From Asaia bogorensis_B (GTDB taxonomy: Bacteria; Pseudomonadota; Alphaproteobacteria; Acetobacterales; Acetobacteraceae): a stretch of DNA of 64,000 bases. Of this stretch, positions 53,828-62,505 are shown one piece after another. Each line of letters begins with the position of its first letter. Within the stretch, counting starts at the first letter, position 1. The notes below the pieces were generated by a model. That model worked only from the letters and a program-made list of their open reading frames with translations, searched no databases and was not told where the DNA came from. The translations under genes and the position numbers were made by a program. The stretch is from NCBI RefSeq assembly GCF_900465315.1, contig NZ_UBIX01000005.1, one strand, 5' to 3'.

Positions 53828-54939
53828 GCGGCAAGGGCCTCGATGTCATCGGCAAGCTGCGTCACACGGGCCGGGTCGGCATCCCATGCAAACATGAAAC
53901 GCGCGCCCCCGCCGATGAAGGTGTAAAAACGCCAGCCCCGCTCGCGCAGCCCCTCCAGCACAGCCTCTGGCGCCTTGAGAAACACCGCATTGGCCTGCAC
54001 GGGAAACATGAGCGACAAGCCCGGAAGGGCCTCGATACGCGAGGCCAGGGCGCGGGCGCAGCTATTGCCATGTGCGCCGTTGCGCAGCCAGGCCCCGCTT
54101 TCGAGCAGACCGATCCAGGGCGCGGAAATGAAGCGCATTTTCGAGGCCAGTTGCCCGGCCTGCTTGCAGCGATAGTCAAAGCCTTCGGCAAGGGCTGAGT
54201 CGAAAAACAGAATGGCTTCGCCTACCCCCATGCCGTTCTTGGTGCCACCGAAACACAATACATCCACACCAGCCTGCCATGTCATTTCGGCAGGGGTGCA
54301 GCCCAGTGCCGCACAGGCATTGGCAAAGCGTGCGCCGTCCATATGCAGACGCAGCCCGAGCTCACGGCAGGTTTTTGAAATGGCGCGTATCTCGGCCAGG
54401 GAATAAACCTCGCCCGTCTCGGTTGGCTGGGTGATCGTCACCACCTTGGGCTTGGGGTAATGGATATCGCTGCGACAGGTTGCCAGCGCCCGGATATCCT
54501 CGGGGAAAAGCTTGGCATGATCGGTCCGCGCCACCAGCAGTTTGGAGCCATTGGAGAAGAACTCGGGGGCTCCACACTCATCGGTTTCGACATGGGCGAA
54601 AGACGAGCAGATCACACTGTTATAGGACTGGCAGAGCGCCGCCAGCGCCAGCGAATTGGCCGCCGTGCCATTGAAGGCAAAGAACACCTCGCAGCGCGTC
54701 TCGAACAGCGCACGAAAGCTGTCAGCGGCCCGGCTGGTCCATTCATCATCGCCATAGGCCGGAACGGAGCCTTTATTGGCCTGATGCATGATGTCCCATA
54801 CTTCGGGGCAGATACCGGCATAATTGTCACTGGCAAATTGCTGGGCCACAGGCTGGAAATCCTTGCGCTTCTGAAAAAGCAGTATGGGCTTGCGGCAAGG
54901 AGGGTGTGGCGTGTCCCGAGATTGCCGGAGCGGCCACAT
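53824..54939 (-). CDS. Low-specificity L-threonine aldolase
   Basis: PLP enzyme that splits threonine to glycine and acetaldehyde. The catalytic body begins at FASDNYAGICPEVWDIM and carries VFFAFNGTAANSLALAALCQ, CSSFAHVETDECGAPEFFSN, LRLHMDGARFANACAALGC and VLCFGGTKNGMGVGEAILFF with the Schiff-base lysine. The start is uncertain: ATG 54939 gives 371 residues; non-ATG starts closer to FASDN are possible. Coupled to the channel gene by ATGA overlap at its end. Confidence 0.88.
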   Translation of the reverse strand: MWPLRQSRDTPHPPCRKPILLFQKRKDFQPVAQQFASDNYAGICPEVWDIMHQANKGSVPAYGDDEWTSRAADSFRALFETRCEVFFAFNGTAANSLALAALCQSYNSVICSSFAHVETDECGAPEFFSNGSKLLVARTDHAKLFPEDIRALATCRSDIHYPKPKVVTITQPTETGEVYSLAEIRAISKTCRELGLRLHMDGARFANACAALGCTPAEMTWQAGVDVLCFGGTKNGMGVGEAILFFDSALAEGFDYRCKQAGQLASKMRFISAPWIGLLESGAWLRNGAHGNSCARALASRIEALPGLSLMFPVQANAVFLKAPEAVLEGLRERGWRFYTFIGGGARFMFAWDADPARVTQLADDIEALAA

Positions 54940-55216
54940 CTCTCCGGTTGCCCGGAGATACCACCTTGCCCGGGAGCAGGTTGGCGCCGGTGAAACGATA
55001 CCGGCTCTTGATGCTGGGTCTCTCGTATCAAAGCCCCAGCGCCACGGCAAGGGTGAGCCTCTTCGGCCGTCTATCAGCCGGCAACCGCCTGCAAACAGAG
55101 TGACACGACCCAACAGGCACAGAAGCCATGTGAGGGGGGTGCATCGCAGGAAAGAATGTGGTTTCTTTCAGCCTCGTTGCGAAGCATGACCGGGCCAACA
55201 GGCCGGACAGATATGG

Positions 55217-56251
55217 ATGACAGCTGACATGGGCCAGACCCCTCTCGACATCGATGTAGCCATTATCGGTGCAGGGCCGACCGCGCTTTTTGCCGCGTTC
55301 GAGTGCAGCATGCTCAAACTTTCCTGTGTCCTGATTGACGCGTTGAGCGAGATTGGTGGCCAATGCGCGGCGCTGTATCCTGAAAAGCCGATCTATGACA
55401 TTCCGGCGCATCCCTCCATTGAAGGCGGTGCCCTGATTGCCGCGCTCGATGCCCAGATCGCCCCCTTCGATGTGCCCCGCCTTCTGGGCCAGCGCGTGGA
55501 AAAGCTGTCGGGCCAGCGCGGCGCCTTCACGCTCGAGACAGACAAGAACAATGTGGTGACGGCGCGCGCCGTGATCATCGCGGCAGGAGCGGGTGCGTTC
55601 GGCCCGAATCGCCCGCCGCTCGATGGTCTTGATGCCTATGAGGCGAGTGGCGCTGTTCAGTATTACGTGCGCAAGCGCGCCGATTTTGCAGGCAAGCGCA
55701 TTGTGGTGGCAGGCGGTGGCGATTCCGCCCTCGACTGGGCGCTGTCGCTTTCCGACATTGCGGAAAAGATCTACCTGCTTCATCGCCGCGACCGCTTCCG
55801 TGGTGCGCCCGAAACCCTCTCCCAGATCGAAGCCCGTGTGGCCGAAGGGCGTATCGAAAAAGTCGTGCCCTATCAGCTTCACGCATTGCAGGGCGAGAAT
55901 GGTGCCCTTACCGCGGTCGATGTGATCGATCTCGAGGGCCAGACCCGTCGCATTGAAGCCGATACGCTGCTGCCTTTCTATGGTCTCTCGACCGATCTCG
56001 GCCCGATTGCCACCTGGAATATCGATACCGTCCGTAGCACGATTCCCGTCACGCCCTCCAGCATGGAAACCAGCCTGCCCGGCGTTTTTGCCATTGGTGA
56101 CATCGCCACCTATCCCGGCAAGCTGAAGCTGATCCTGCAGGGGTTCAGCGAGGGAGCCATGGCAGCGCACGCCATTCACCCCATCGTCCACCCCGATCAG
56201 GCTCTTCACTTTGAATATTCCACAAGTAAGGGTGTGCCGTCAGGGTCTTGA
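55217..56251 (+). CDS. Ferredoxin-NADP reductase (thioredoxin-reductase-like type)
   Basis: 344 residues, FAD and NADP Rossmann domains in the TrxR-like FNR arrangement: DVAIIGAGPTALFAAFECSM, SEIGGQCAALYPEKPIYDIP (family hallmark), VVAGGGDSALDWALSLSDI for NADP, and GVFAIGDIATYPGKLKLILQ near the C-terminus. The CxxC redox pair of thioredoxin reductase is absent, which supports FNR. No ferredoxin gene is adjacent. Confidence 0.9.
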   Translation: MTADMGQTPLDIDVAIIGAGPTALFAAFECSMLKLSCVLIDALSEIGGQCAALYPEKPIYDIPAHPSIEGGALIAALDAQIAPFDVPRLLGQRVEKLSGQRGAFTLETDKNNVVTARAVIIAAGAGAFGPNRPPLDGLDAYEASGAVQYYVRKRADFAGKRIVVAGGGDSALDWALSLSDIAEKIYLLHRRDRFRGAPETLSQIEARVAEGRIEKVVPYQLHALQGENGALTAVDVIDLEGQTRRIEADTLLPFYGLSTDLGPIATWNIDTVRSTIPVTPSSMETSLPGVFAIGDIATYPGKLKLILQGFSEGAMAAHAIHPIVHPDQALHFEYSTSKGVPSGS

Positions 56252-56309
56252 GCCATGACAGGGCCCCGGTTTAGTATGATCCCGAAATGATCGAAAGACG
56301 CGAACCCTG

Positions 56310-57455
56310 ATGACAACCCAGCCAGACGAGGCGCAAACCGACGTAGTCAGACGTGCCGGTGGATGGCTTCGTATCGACCTCGACGCCATCAAGCAGAATT
56401 ACCAGCTGCTGAAATCCCGTGTGGGACCCGATGTCGCCGTCGGGGCCGCGGTGAAGGCGGATGCCTACGGGCTGGGTGTGACGCGTGTCGCCCCTGCCCT
56501 CTATCGCGCCGGATGCCGCCGGTTCTTTGTTGCCACCGTTCAGGAGGGGCTGGAGCTGCGCCCCATTCTGGCGGCCGATGCTGCCATCTGCATCCTCAAT
56601 GGCCCGGCTCCGGGCAGCGAGGCGCTTTTGCAGGACAAAGGGCTCACACCGGTTCTGAACAGCCTCGACCATGTGCGCCGCTGGGCCGCACTGTGCCGTG
56701 ATACGGGCGTGCGCTCTCCCTGTCTGCTTCAGCTCGACAGCGGCATGTCGCGCTTCGGTCTGTCCGAAGCCGATATCGATACGCTCATTGCTGAAAACAC
56801 CCTTGCCGATCTGGCCATTGATTACATCATGAGCCATCTGGCCTGCGCGGATGAACACCATTCGCCGCGCAATGAGGGACAGCGCCTGCAATTCGAGGCC
56901 CTGCGCCGCAAGCTCCCGGCCCTGCCTGCCAGTCTTGCAGCGTCGAGCGGTATCTTTCTGGGGGAAGCCTTCCATCATGATCTGGTCCGGCCGGGTTATG
57001 CGCTCTATGGCGGCAACCCGACCCCGGATCGCGCCAATCCCATGCATCCGGTTGTCACCCTGCTGGCCGGCATGGTGCAGGATCGCTGGATCGCCCCGGG
57101 TGTGGCGGTAGGCTACAGCGCGCGTTTCATCGCGACAAAGCCCACGCGTATCGCAACCCTTTCCGTCGGCTATGCCGATGGTTTCCACAGACGCGGCGGT
57201 GGCCTTGCCAGCGCCGTTCTGCCTGACAGCCCTGATATCCTGTTGCCCATCGTGGGGCGGATTTCGATGGACTGCATGGCGCTGGATCTGACCGCGCTGG
57301 GAGACAGACCCCTGCCCCCCGGCACCGGTTTCGAGCTGATCGGCCCCCATCGTCCGCTGGACGAACTGGCCGCGGCACTGGATACGATCGGATATGAGCT
57401 GCTGACCGGACTCGGGAAGCGCTTCCATCGTGAATATATCGAGAGTTCACAATGA
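56310..57455 (+). CDS. alr: Alanine racemase, probably catabolic type
   Basis: Interconverts L- and D-alanine with PLP. 381 residues: VGAAVKADAYGLGVTRVAPA with Schiff-base lysine K49, MSHLACADEHHSPRNEGQ, RPGYALYGGNP, VGYSARF with the second catalytic Tyr, and GRISMDCMALDLTALGD near the end. The stop overlaps the dadA start by ATGA, so it is likely the DadX-type enzyme serving D-alanine breakdown as well as, or instead of, cell-wall supply. Confidence 0.93.
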   Translation: MTTQPDEAQTDVVRRAGGWLRIDLDAIKQNYQLLKSRVGPDVAVGAAVKADAYGLGVTRVAPALYRAGCRRFFVATVQEGLELRPILAADAAICILNGPAPGSEALLQDKGLTPVLNSLDHVRRWAALCRDTGVRSPCLLQLDSGMSRFGLSEADIDTLIAENTLADLAIDYIMSHLACADEHHSPRNEGQRLQFEALRRKLPALPASLAASSGIFLGEAFHHDLVRPGYALYGGNPTPDRANPMHPVVTLLAGMVQDRWIAPGVAVGYSARFIATKPTRIATLSVGYADGFHRRGGGLASAVLPDSPDILLPIVGRISMDCMALDLTALGDRPLPPGTGFELIGPHRPLDELAAALDTIGYELLTGLGKRFHREYIESSQ

Positions 57456-58711
57456 AGATCATCGTCATGGGCGCCGGTGTCATCGGCGTCACCACAGCCT
57501 GGTATCTTGCCGAGCAGGGTCATGAGGTCGAGGTCATCGACCGCCAGCCGGGCGTCGGGCTCGAAACCTCTTTCGCCAATGCCGGTCAGGTCTCCCCCGG
57601 CTATTCCACGCCCTGGGCCATGCCGGGCCTGCCCCTCAAGGCCATGCGCTGGATGCTCGAAAAGCACGCGCCGCTGGTTGTGCGTGCTGCCGCCGTCAAC
57701 ATGCCAATGCTGCGCTTCATGACGCAGCTTCTGACCAACTGTACGCATCATGCCTATGACATCAACAAGAGCCGTATGCTGCGCATTGCGGAATACAGCC
57801 GTGACTGTCAGGCCGAACTGCGCCGCAGCACCGGCATTACCTATGACGATGGACAGAAAGGCCTGATCCAGCTCTTCCGCACCGACAAGCAGATCGAACA
57901 TGCCCATGAGGACATGCGCCTGCTTGAGGAAAGCGGCGTTACCCACGAATTGCTGGGCGTGGACGACGTGCTGAAATACGAGCCTGGCCTCGCCGGCGCG
58001 CGTCAGATTCTCAAGGGTGGCCTGCGTCTGCCCGGTGACGAATCCGGAGATGCCTATCTCTTCACACAGCGCCTTGCCGCCATGGCGGCAGAGAAGGGCG
58101 TGAGCTTCCGCTTCCGCACCGAAATCGAGGCCATCGAAGCGGCGAGCGACGCCATCTACGGTATCCGCACCAGTGCGGGCCGCCTGACGGCCGATGCCTA
58201 TGTGCTGGCACTGGGCAGCTACTCGCCCCGCCTGCTCAAGCCCATCGAACTCGATCTGCCGGTCTATCCGGTCAAGGGCTACTCCCTGACAGCCCCGATC
58301 ACCGATGAGAGCCGTGTCCCGACCTCTACGGTCAATGACGAGACCTACAAGGTTGCCATGACACGCCTTGGCGATCGTATTCGCATTGGTGGTACGGCAG
58401 AACTGACGGGGTGGCGCCTCAAGCTGAGCCAGGACCGTCGCGAAACGCTCGAACTGTCGTTCAACGACATGTTCGGCGGTGCCGATCTGAGCCGTGCCCG
58501 CTACTGGACCGGACTGCGCCCCTGCACGCCGGATGGCACACCCGTCATCGGGCCGTCCGGGCGCTACAGCAATCTGTGGCTGAACACGGGCCACGGCACA
58601 CTGGGCTGGACCATGGCCTGCGGCTCGGGCCGTATCCTCGCCGACCGCATCAGCGGCAAGCGTACCGATATCCCTTCGCTGGATCTGTCACTGGACCGCT
58701 ACACGTCCTGA
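57452..58711 (+). CDS. dadA: D-amino acid dehydrogenase, small subunit type
   Basis: 419 residues, FAD-dependent oxidation of D-alanine and other D-amino acids, passing electrons to the membrane chain. N-terminal FAD motif IIVMGAGVIGVTTAWYLAEQ, EVIDRQPGVGLETSFANAGQ with SPGYSTPWA, KGYSLTAPITDESRVPTSTV, and C-terminal YWTGLRPCTPDGTPVIGPSG and GHGTLGWTMACGSG. Follows alr directly; the pair converts L-alanine to pyruvate via D-alanine. Confidence 0.94.
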   Translation: MKIIVMGAGVIGVTTAWYLAEQGHEVEVIDRQPGVGLETSFANAGQVSPGYSTPWAMPGLPLKAMRWMLEKHAPLVVRAAAVNMPMLRFMTQLLTNCTHHAYDINKSRMLRIAEYSRDCQAELRRSTGITYDDGQKGLIQLFRTDKQIEHAHEDMRLLEESGVTHELLGVDDVLKYEPGLAGARQILKGGLRLPGDESGDAYLFTQRLAAMAAEKGVSFRFRTEIEAIEAASDAIYGIRTSAGRLTADAYVLALGSYSPRLLKPIELDLPVYPVKGYSLTAPITDESRVPTSTVNDETYKVAMTRLGDRIRIGGTAELTGWRLKLSQDRRETLELSFNDMFGGADLSRARYWTGLRPCTPDGTPVIGPSGRYSNLWLNTGHGTLGWTMACGSGRILADRISGKRTDIPSLDLSLDRYTS

Positions 58712-58740
58712 AGCCACACAAGGCTTTCGCCTAAGTATGA

Positions 58741-58759
58741 GAGGGGGATCCTCCCCCTC
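58741..58759. terminator. Hairpin between dadA and the convergent SDR
   Basis: GAGGGGGA (58741-58748) and TCCCCCTC (58752-58759), 3-base loop. Short, very GC-rich, placed after dadA; no long T-run. Confidence 0.55.
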
Positions 58760-58797
58760 GAATGCCTTCCTGCCGGGCTTGGCGGAAACACCAATGC

Positions 58798-59631
58798 TCA
58801 GCCCGGTGCAGATAGTTGCCCCGCACGCATGGCCGCGATAACACCGCCATCGATCAGCAGATCACCCCCCGTAATGAAACCGGCATCCTGCCCAAGCAAA
58901 AAATGAGCTGCGATTGCGATCTCATCAGGGGGTGACATACGTTTCGCCGGTGAGGCCTCGACCATGGCGCGATAGGCGTCACCCGATGCGGAAGCCAGTT
59001 CATGCGTGGCAAGCGGGGTGACCACAATCCCTGGGCTTATGGCGTTCACCCGCGCACCGCGTGTGCCCCATCTCACCGCCTCGGCCTGCACCCTCAGACT
59101 GTTTGCGCGCTTGGCAACGATATAAGCCATCATACTGTCAGTGATGACATCAGGTTGCAGGCAGGGCAGCTCAAGCAGTGAGGCCGCAGGGGTCAGCGCC
59201 AGTTGCGTCTCGTCCGACGGGGAAAGTGGATGGGGCATATGCCCTGCCATGCTGGCAACGATCAGGCCTGATCCACCAGAGGCAATCACCTCGCCAAAGG
59301 CCTCAAATACCAGTGCAGCACCGTAAAGGTCGACTTCAAGCACCTTGGCGGGTGGGGCCATATTGGGCGAAACGCCAGCCGTATTGATCACCTGCATGAC
59401 CGGCCCCATTGCAGCAGCCATCTGGGCAAGTGTGTGAACGCTTTCTGGGGAGCAGACATCGATCACTTGGGTTGCCACGTCATAGCCGGCGTCGCGCAGG
59501 GTCCCAGCCGTGCGTTGCAACAGAGCCTGATCGATATCGGCCAGGAGCAGATGCTTGCCCATGCCCTGTCGTCGCGCAATGGCCAGACCAACACCACCCG
59601 CACCGATGACGACCACGATTTCCCTGCTCAC
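58798..59631 (-). CDS. SDR family oxidoreductase
   Basis: 277 residues from a GTG at 59631, directly before the Rossmann motif REIVVVIGAGGVGLAIARRQ; a longer ATG frame from 59709 adds 26 residues without family match. Seen: DVATQVIDVCSPESVHTLAQ, VINTAGVSPNMAPPAKVLEV, SMMAYIVAKRANSLRVQAEA with catalytic Tyr and Lys, VNAISPGIVVTPLATHELA and GGDLLIDGGVIAAMRAGQL. Substrate unknown; converges on dadA. Confidence 0.85.
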   Translation of the reverse strand: MSREIVVVIGAGGVGLAIARRQGMGKHLLLADIDQALLQRTAGTLRDAGYDVATQVIDVCSPESVHTLAQMAAAMGPVMQVINTAGVSPNMAPPAKVLEVDLYGAALVFEAFGEVIASGGSGLIVASMAGHMPHPLSPSDETQLALTPAASLLELPCLQPDVITDSMMAYIVAKRANSLRVQAEAVRWGTRGARVNAISPGIVVTPLATHELASASGDAYRAMVEASPAKRMSPPDEIAIAAHFLLGQDAGFITGGDLLIDGGVIAAMRAGQLSAPG

Positions 59632-59804
59632 TATCCCTGTCTCCCGTTCCCGTATGGGTATGCCTCCTAAAGAAGCATCGCCGATGGAGAGAGGTATAAA
59701 GGCGAGCATTACCGGTGATTAGACGCCCCGTTCAGCGTGAACTTATATCGATCATTCATCAATCGGCCAGGAAACCAATGAGATAGACCCGAAGTGACAG
59801 GCAC

Positions 59805-59832
59805 AAAAAAACGGGGCCTTTTCGGGCCCCGT
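59805..59832 (-). terminator. Intrinsic terminator of the secreted Ala/Pro-rich gene
   Basis: Arms ACGGGGCC (59811-59818) and GGCCCCGT (59825-59832); on the minus strand the stem is followed by a run of T (59805-59810). Classical Rho-independent form. Confidence 0.8.
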
Positions 59833-59857
59833 CTTTCAAACTCGATCATATGATCGA

Positions 59858-60151
59858 TCAGTTGCCGGAAGCGTCCTTCTCGGCGGCAGCTGCTGCACCC
59901 TTCTTGTGATGCTTGTGCTTGTGCTTGTGCTTACCCTTATGCGTGGCAGCCTTGTCTTCCGTCGTAGCCGTCGGGGCTGCTTCAGAAGCCGGAGCGGGAG
60001 CCGTGGCTTCCGGTGCGGCAGGAGCAGCGGGGGCTGCAGCCGCAGGAGCCGCCGGGGCTGCTTCCTGCGTGGTCTGGGCGAAAGCAGGCGCGCTCAGCGT
60101 CATGGCAAGAGCGGCAACACCGGTAAGAAGACGACGATTGAAAACGAGCAT
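59858..60151 (-). CDS. Secreted Ala/Pro-rich protein with His/Lys cluster
   Basis: 97 residues from ATG 60151: signal peptide MLVFNRRLLTGVAALAMTLS (cleavage near AFAQT), an Ala/Pro-rich flexible middle, then KGKHKHKHKHHKKG followed by an Ala/Glu tail. The alternating His-Lys block could bind Cu, Ni or Zn, or polyanions such as DNA or LPS. The longer frame to 60337 is unconvincing. It ends at a strong terminator and has its own upstream region. Small His/Lys-rich exported proteins are common in acetic acid bacteria in my recollection, function unproven. Confidence 0.75.
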   Translation of the reverse strand: MLVFNRRLLTGVAALAMTLSAPAFAQTTQEAAPAAPAAAAPAAPAAPEATAPAPASEAAPTATTEDKAATHKGKHKHKHKHHKKGAAAAAEKDASGN

Positions 60152-60302
60152 AAAACAAGCTCCAGAATACGAATTCACATAATCACAGGCGTCAGTCAGA
60201 CTGTAGAACAGGCCGCCTGCACTTATGACGTTACAAACGCTATCAGTATTTTTCAGTCTCGTCTTGAAGAAAATTAGATAAAATACGTGTAATCGCACCG
60301 TA

Positions 60303-60320
60303 AAGGCATGTTTATGCCTT
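60303..60320. repeat. Short hairpin upstream of the secreted His/Lys gene
   Basis: AAGGCAT (60303-60309) and ATGCCTT (60314-60320) with a 4-base loop. It lies between the typA terminator and the start of the minus-strand gene below it, and could be a regulatory RNA stem or operator. Confidence 0.35.
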
Positions 60321-60337
60321 AATGCCGACATGATCAT

Positions 60338-60365
60338 AAAAAAAGGCCACCGAATGGTGGCCTTT
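60338..60365 (-). terminator. Intrinsic terminator of typA
   Basis: AAAGGCCACC (60342-60351) and GGTGGCCTTT (60356-60365), 4-base loop, with a T-run on the minus strand (60338-60344). It lies 9 bases after the typA stop. Confidence 0.85.
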
Positions 60366-60373
60366 CCTTAGTG

Positions 60374-62197
60374 TCAGGCGTCTGACTTGACTTTCGACAT
60401 ACGCTTGCGCTCATTCGGGTCCAGGTAGCGCTTGCGGATACGCACGGCAGAGGGCGTCACCTCAACCAGCTCATCGTCCTCGATATAGGCGATTGCCTGC
60501 TCGAGGCTCATCTTGCGCGGCGGCGTCAGAAGCAGCGCATCATCCTTGCCTGCGGCACGGATGTTGGTCAGCTTCTTTTCACGGACAGCGTTCACATCGA
60601 GATCGTTCTCGCGCGAATGCTCGCCCAGGATCATGCCCGTGTAGATCTTCTCGCCAGCTTCGACGAACAGCGTGCCACGATCCTGCAGCGAGAACAGGGC
60701 GTACTGCGTGGTCGCACCGTCTTCTGCCGAGATCAGCGAGCCGTTGCGACGGCCTTCGATCGTGCCTGCATAAGGCTTATAGCCTGCGAACAGACGGTTC
60801 ATGATGCCCGTGCCGCGCGTGTCGGTCAGGAACTCGCCGTGATAGCCGATCAGGCCGCGCGACGGGATGAGGAAGGTCAGACGGACCTTGTCACCACCCG
60901 ACGGACGCATGTCCTGCATCACGCCCTTACGCATCGACATCTTTTCGACGACCACGCCCGAATAGGGCTCGTCAACGTCGACCAGAACCTCTTCGTACGG
61001 CTCTTCACGCTCGCCTGTCTCTTCGTTGTTACGGAAGAGAACGCGCGGACGACCGATGGTCAGCTCGAAGCCTTCGCGACGCATGGTCTCGATCAGCACG
61101 CCAAGCTGAAGTTCGCCACGACCGGCAACCTCGAAGGCCTCGCTTTCGGCGCTCTCGGTCACCTTGATGGCCACGTTGCCTTCGGTTTCCTTGAACAGAC
61201 GGTCACGGATCTGGCGCGACGTTACCTTCTTGCCTTCACGACCACCCAGAGGGCCGTCATTGATGCGGAAGGTCATGGTCAGGGTCGGCGGATCGACCGG
61301 GGTCGAGGGCAGCGGCGCATCGAGAGCCGGGTCTGCAATGGTGTCGGGGATAGTGGCGTCGGACAGACCGGCCACAGCCACGATGTCACCGGCTTCGGCT
61401 TCATCCACCGGCACGCGATCCAGACCGCGGAACGACAGCAGCTTGGTCAGACGACCCGTTTCCACGATCGTGCCATCGGGGCGCAGCACGCGCACCGGCA
61501 TGTTCACGCGGGCGCGGCCCTGCTCGATACGACCCGTCAGGATGCGGCCCAGGAAGTTGTCGCTTTCGAGAATGGTCGAAACCATGCCGAACGGCGCTTC
61601 CTTATCGAGGCCCGGCGTCGGCACATGGCGCAGCACCAGGTCGAACAGCGGGGACAGATCCTTGCGGGGGCCGTTCATTTCCAGATCGGCCCAGCCCTGA
61701 CGGCCCGAGGCGTACAGCATCGGGAAGTCGAGCTGATGCTCGTCGGCACCGAGAGCTGCGAACAGGTCGAAGATTTCTTCATGAACTTCGTCGGGGCGGG
61801 CATCGCCACGGTCGATCTTGTTCACGACCACGATTGGACGCAGGCCACGGGCCAGCGCCTTGCCCAGCACGAACTTGGTCTGCGGCAGAGCGCCTTCAGC
61901 CGAGTCGACCAGGATGATCGCGCCGTCCACCATGCTCAGGATACGCTCGACCTCACCACCGAAATCGGCGTGGCCCGGCGTGTCGATGATGTTGATGCGC
62001 GTCTCGTTCCAGACGACCGAGGTGCACTTGGCAAGAATGGTGATGCCGCGCTCACGCTCGAGGTCATTGCTGTCCATCGCGCGCTCAGCAACGTGCTGGT
62101 TTTCGCGGAACGAGCCGGATTGCTTGAGAAGCTGGTCAACAAGGGTGGTCTTGCCATGATCGACGTGCGCGATAATGGCGATGTTACGGATTTCCAT
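60374..62197 (-). CDS. typA: GTP-binding protein TypA/BipA
   Basis: 607-residue ribosome-associated translational GTPase involved in stress adaptation and 50S assembly. G motifs: IAHVDHGKTTLVDQLLKQSG (G1), RERGITILAKCTSV (G2), IIDTPGHADFGGEVERILSM (G3) and VVNKIDRGDARPDEV (G4); C-terminal BipA-specific domain with YHGEFLTDTRGTGIMNRLF. The long plus-strand frame opposite it is a codon-bias shadow. Confidence 0.95.
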   Translation of the reverse strand: MEIRNIAIIAHVDHGKTTLVDQLLKQSGSFRENQHVAERAMDSNDLERERGITILAKCTSVVWNETRINIIDTPGHADFGGEVERILSMVDGAIILVDSAEGALPQTKFVLGKALARGLRPIVVVNKIDRGDARPDEVHEEIFDLFAALGADEHQLDFPMLYASGRQGWADLEMNGPRKDLSPLFDLVLRHVPTPGLDKEAPFGMVSTILESDNFLGRILTGRIEQGRARVNMPVRVLRPDGTIVETGRLTKLLSFRGLDRVPVDEAEAGDIVAVAGLSDATIPDTIADPALDAPLPSTPVDPPTLTMTFRINDGPLGGREGKKVTSRQIRDRLFKETEGNVAIKVTESAESEAFEVAGRGELQLGVLIETMRREGFELTIGRPRVLFRNNEETGEREEPYEEVLVDVDEPYSGVVVEKMSMRKGVMQDMRPSGGDKVRLTFLIPSRGLIGYHGEFLTDTRGTGIMNRLFAGYKPYAGTIEGRRNGSLISAEDGATTQYALFSLQDRGTLFVEAGEKIYTGMILGEHSRENDLDVNAVREKKLTNIRAAGKDDALLLTPPRKMSLEQAIAYIEDDELVEVTPSAVRIRKRYLDPNERKRMSKVKSDA

Positions 62198-62505
62198 GAA
62201 GCGGTCCTGATCGGGCTTGCAGGGTCATGCCCTGCCGGATCGCTCCCTGGGAACGACACAAAGCCGGGACTGACGGATTGGCCGTGTTCTGCACAATTTC
62301 CCGTCAGAGTGCAATGAAAGGATCGGAAAGACCGGGTTTTTTAGCATTTCCGGCCCTTCTTCTTACGCGATACAGGCCTCAGCCCCGCCTCTTTGATAGA
62401 AGTAGGCCCTTTCCTCCCTGCGCAGTGAGGCACGGTATCGAGGCGCGGGTTTCCAAAGGGCGACCGCCCTTTGGCAGGGTTCGGGGCGGCGCCCCGAAAA
62501 AGCCC
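62198..62505. other. Intergenic region upstream of typA with REP copy B
   Basis: 308 bases between typA and the kinase gene. The half next to typA should contain its promoter. The other half holds a two-hairpin repeat, which lies downstream of the kinase stop. No gene seen. Confidence 0.5.
62451..62497 (+). repeat. Two-hairpin REP-like element, copy B
   Basis: First stem TCCAAAGGGCG/CGCCCTTTGG, then CAGGGTTCGGGGCGGCGCCC and a closing G arm. Same arrangement as 20395-20436, with the second hairpin nearly identical and the first stem different in sequence but compensated in both arms, which indicates selection for structure. Confidence 0.6.

Noticed and set aside
55028..56209. Minus-strand frame opposite the ferredoxin-NADP reductase
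   Set aside because: Antisense shadow in GC-rich DNA; product lacks any recognisable pattern.
56271..58594. Two long minus-strand frames opposite alr and dadA
   Set aside because: Both overlap clear enzymes with intact motifs on the plus strand.
60617..62317. Long plus-strand frame opposite typA (566 codons)
   Set aside because: It mirrors the codon bias of typA, has a low-complexity His/Gln/Arg-rich product and no domain; typA itself is unmistakable.
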